This document shows, in pieces, positions 63,473 to 64,000 of a DNA stretch of 64,000 bases. How positions within the stretch are numbered: the stretch's first letter is position 1; every line of letters begins with the position of its first letter. The notes beneath the pieces are model-generated. The model was not told the origin of the DNA and ran no database searches. It was given only the letters and a program-made list of their open reading frames with translations. Location of the stretch: positions 1 through 64,000 of the forward strand of contig NZ_VWRN01000016.1 of assembly GCF_008632125.1 (NCBI RefSeq), given 5' to 3'. The stretch comes from Cupriavidus cauae (GTDB taxonomy: Bacteria; Pseudomonadota; Gammaproteobacteria; Burkholderiales; Burkholderiaceae). The translations under genes were made by a program, and so were the position numbers.

Positions 63473-64000
63473 TCACGCCGCCAACCGGAACGTCCCCACC
63501 GCGCGGTGCAGCGCGTCGGCCTGGTCTTCCAGCGAAGCCGCGGCGGCGGCCGCCTGTTCGACCAGCGCGGCGTTCTGCTGCGCCATCTGGTCCATCTGCG
63601 TGACGGCCTGGTTCACCTGCTCGATGCCGCCGGTCTGTTCCTCGGTGGCGGCGCACATTTCGCCGATCAGGTCGGTGACGCGCTTGACCGCCTCGACGAT
63701 CTCGCCCATTGCCTTGCCGGCGTTCTCGACCAGCGCCGAGCCGTCCTCGACGCGCTGCGCCGAGTTGCCGATCAGCGCCTTGATTTCCTTGGCGGCGGTG
63801 GCGCTGCGCTGAGCGAGGCTGCGCACTTCGCCGGCCACCACGGCGAAGCCACGGCCCTGGTCGCCGGCGCGGGCCGCTTCGACGGCGGCGTTCAGCGCCA
63901 GGATATTCGTCTGGAAGGCGATGCCTTCGATCACGCCGATGATGTCGACCACCTTGCCGGACGCGTCCTTGATCTCGCCCATCGTGGACACCACCTGATG
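63473..64000 (-). CDS. Methyl-accepting chemotaxis protein, C-terminal part (5' end outside window)
   Basis: The last 175 residues of a chemoreceptor. The highly conserved hairpin tip that binds CheA and CheW is present ([48 protein letters not shown]). It is followed by the descending helix with methylation-type sites ([20 protein letters not shown]) and ends [13 protein letters not shown]. No CheR-binding pentapeptide is visible. The ligand-binding and membrane parts lie beyond the right edge, so the signal is unknown. Confidence 0.93.
   Translation of the reverse strand, partial: HQVVSTMGEIKDASGKVVDIIGVIEGIAFQTNILALNAAVEAARAGDQGRGFAVVAGEVRSLAQRSATAAKEIKALIGNSAQRVEDGSALVENAGKAMGEIVEAVKRVTDLIGEMCAATEEQTGGIEQVNQAVTQMDQMAQQNAALVEQAAAAAASLEDQADALHRAVGTFRLAA

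Overview
This 64-kb window is GC-rich DNA from a member of the Burkholderiaceae. Gene content and the replication module resemble the Cupriavidus/Ralstonia group, but I cannot name a genus from sequence alone. The central module (degenerate tyrosine recombinase, parB, parA, repA, and 18 iterons with a DnaA box) marks the replication origin of a secondary chromosome or megaplasmid. Core metabolic and translation genes on either side (prfC, fumC, the Entner-Doudoroff genes) make a chromid more likely than a dispensable plasmid.

Layout. 1-14 kb is an exopolysaccharide locus on the minus strand. It holds a Crp/Fnr-type regulator with a Wzc/GNVR chain-length protein (cut by the window edge), an undecaprenyl-phosphate sugar transferase, a PAP2 phosphatase and two LuxR/receiver-type regulators. 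Embedded in it is a tightly overlapped five-gene operon: carrier protein, acyl-CoA dehydrogenase, amino acid:carrier-protein ligase, DUF1839 protein and a GH2 beta-mannosidase-like enzyme. 14-21.6 kb is the replication and partition module, bracketed by two cspA-type genes. 22-27.5 kb has an NCS2 purine permease, a hairpin-rich leader, a small coiled-coil protein, a VpsR-like sigma-54 activator and small exported proteins. 27.8-34.6 kb has a YihY/BrkB membrane protein, prfC, a TonB-dependent receptor with a Fur-like box, and an MFS exporter. 35-41 kb is a four-gene osmoprotectant operon: N-acetylglutaminylglutamine amide synthesis plus an MscS channel. 41-49.8 kb carries edd facing zwf-pgl-glk, then a two-component system and an SDR. 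50-64 kb carries dadA under a tandem glycine riboswitch, three c-di-GMP proteins, fumC, a DMT exporter, a Cys-rich small protein, a periplasmic L-asparaginase and the C-terminal half of a chemoreceptor.

The most striking signal that genes do not explain is the 16-bp motif CGTACCCGTTTCTGCG. It forms the iteron cluster upstream of repA, and at least 13 further copies, 12 of them scattered over the 40 kb to its right, lie in intergenic spacers and inside two unrelated coding sequences, where both are read as Ala-Glu-Thr-Gly-Thr. A second unusual trait is the number of short tandem arrays with an 11-12-bp period, in spacers and in frame inside genes. Coordinates were read by hand from the sequence; family assignments come from motif recognition, not database searches.
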